Assembly (NCBI GenBank): GCA_016191995.1
Contig: JACPVA010000186.1
Span: forward strand, 1-57,669
Origin: Burkholderiales bacterium
GTDB lineage: Bacteria; Pseudomonadota; Gammaproteobacteria; Burkholderiales; Burkholderiaceae_C
Length of the DNA: 57,669 nt
Direction of reading: 5' to 3'
The notes beneath the pieces are model-generated. The model saw only the letters and a list, made by a program, of their open reading frames with translations, was not told where the DNA came from and did not search any database. The position numbers and the translations under genes were made by a program. Of this stretch, positions 57,663 through 57,669 are shown piece after piece; position 1 is the first letter of the stretch, and each line of letters begins with the position of its first letter.

Positions 57663-57669
57663 CGCCGGC

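Overview
The window is high-GC bacterial chromosome. The gene order of the spc/alpha ribosomal operon, the zinc-free S4 and S14 types, and the catabolic genes all point to a betaproteobacterium, most likely Burkholderiales of the Rubrivivax/Leptothrix kind. That placement is inferred from gene order and protein style, not from a database search.

Region 1 (1-10740). A dispersed repeat copy (about 7-345) and a peroxiredoxin gene precede the run rplN, rplX, rplE, rpsN, rpsH, rplF, rplR, rpsE, rpmD, rplO, secY, infA, rpmJ, rpsM, rpsK, rpsD, rpoA, rplQ. A near-consensus promoter (1197-1226) drives the run and a strong hairpin (10718-10740) ends it. rpsQ and the S10-operon genes that usually precede rplN are not in the window.

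Region 2 (10910-17460). Leftward nnrS and a fused indolepyruvate ferredoxin oxidoreductase diverge from an unusual alpha/beta hydrolase whose nucleophile serine is replaced. A second, inverted copy of the 5'-end repeat and two related palindromes follow.

Region 3 (17484-22080). A leftward set of meaB, an acyl-CoA synthetase and a 159-residue, internally deleted version of a 3-hydroxyacyl-CoA dehydrogenase gene whose long relative lies 30 kb away. Next to it is a frameshifted relic of an ISL3-type transposase.

Region 4 (22173-50276). A rightward catabolic cluster of 19 genes, many joined by 4-base stop/start overlaps: GntR regulator, thiolase, AMP-ligase, HyuA/HyuB pair 1, acyl-CoA dehydrogenase, two-part methylmalonyl-CoA-type mutase, three-subunit molybdenum hydroxylase, CaiB-type CoA-transferase, HyuA/HyuB pair 2, VOC (epimerase-like) protein, PaaK-type ligase, branched-chain-type ABC transporter (with a permease-ATPase fusion) and a fused 3-hydroxyacyl-CoA dehydrogenase/enoyl-CoA hydratase. 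The best reading is import and CoA-dependent breakdown of a ketone or a (hetero)cyclic compound. HyuAB would carboxylate a ketone or open a lactam with ATP, the ligase and thiolase would cleave the product, and the B12 mutase with meaB and the epimerase-like protein would handle a branched or propionyl-derived product. The substrate cannot be read from the sequence.

Region 5 (50421-57669). Leftward selO, then a hairpin and the tail/lysis end of a prophage or phage-tail element, all leftward. It holds tail proteins, a glycine-rich tip protein and a lambda R-like endolysin with an added C-terminal membrane domain. It runs off the right edge, and no integrase, capsid or attachment site is visible.
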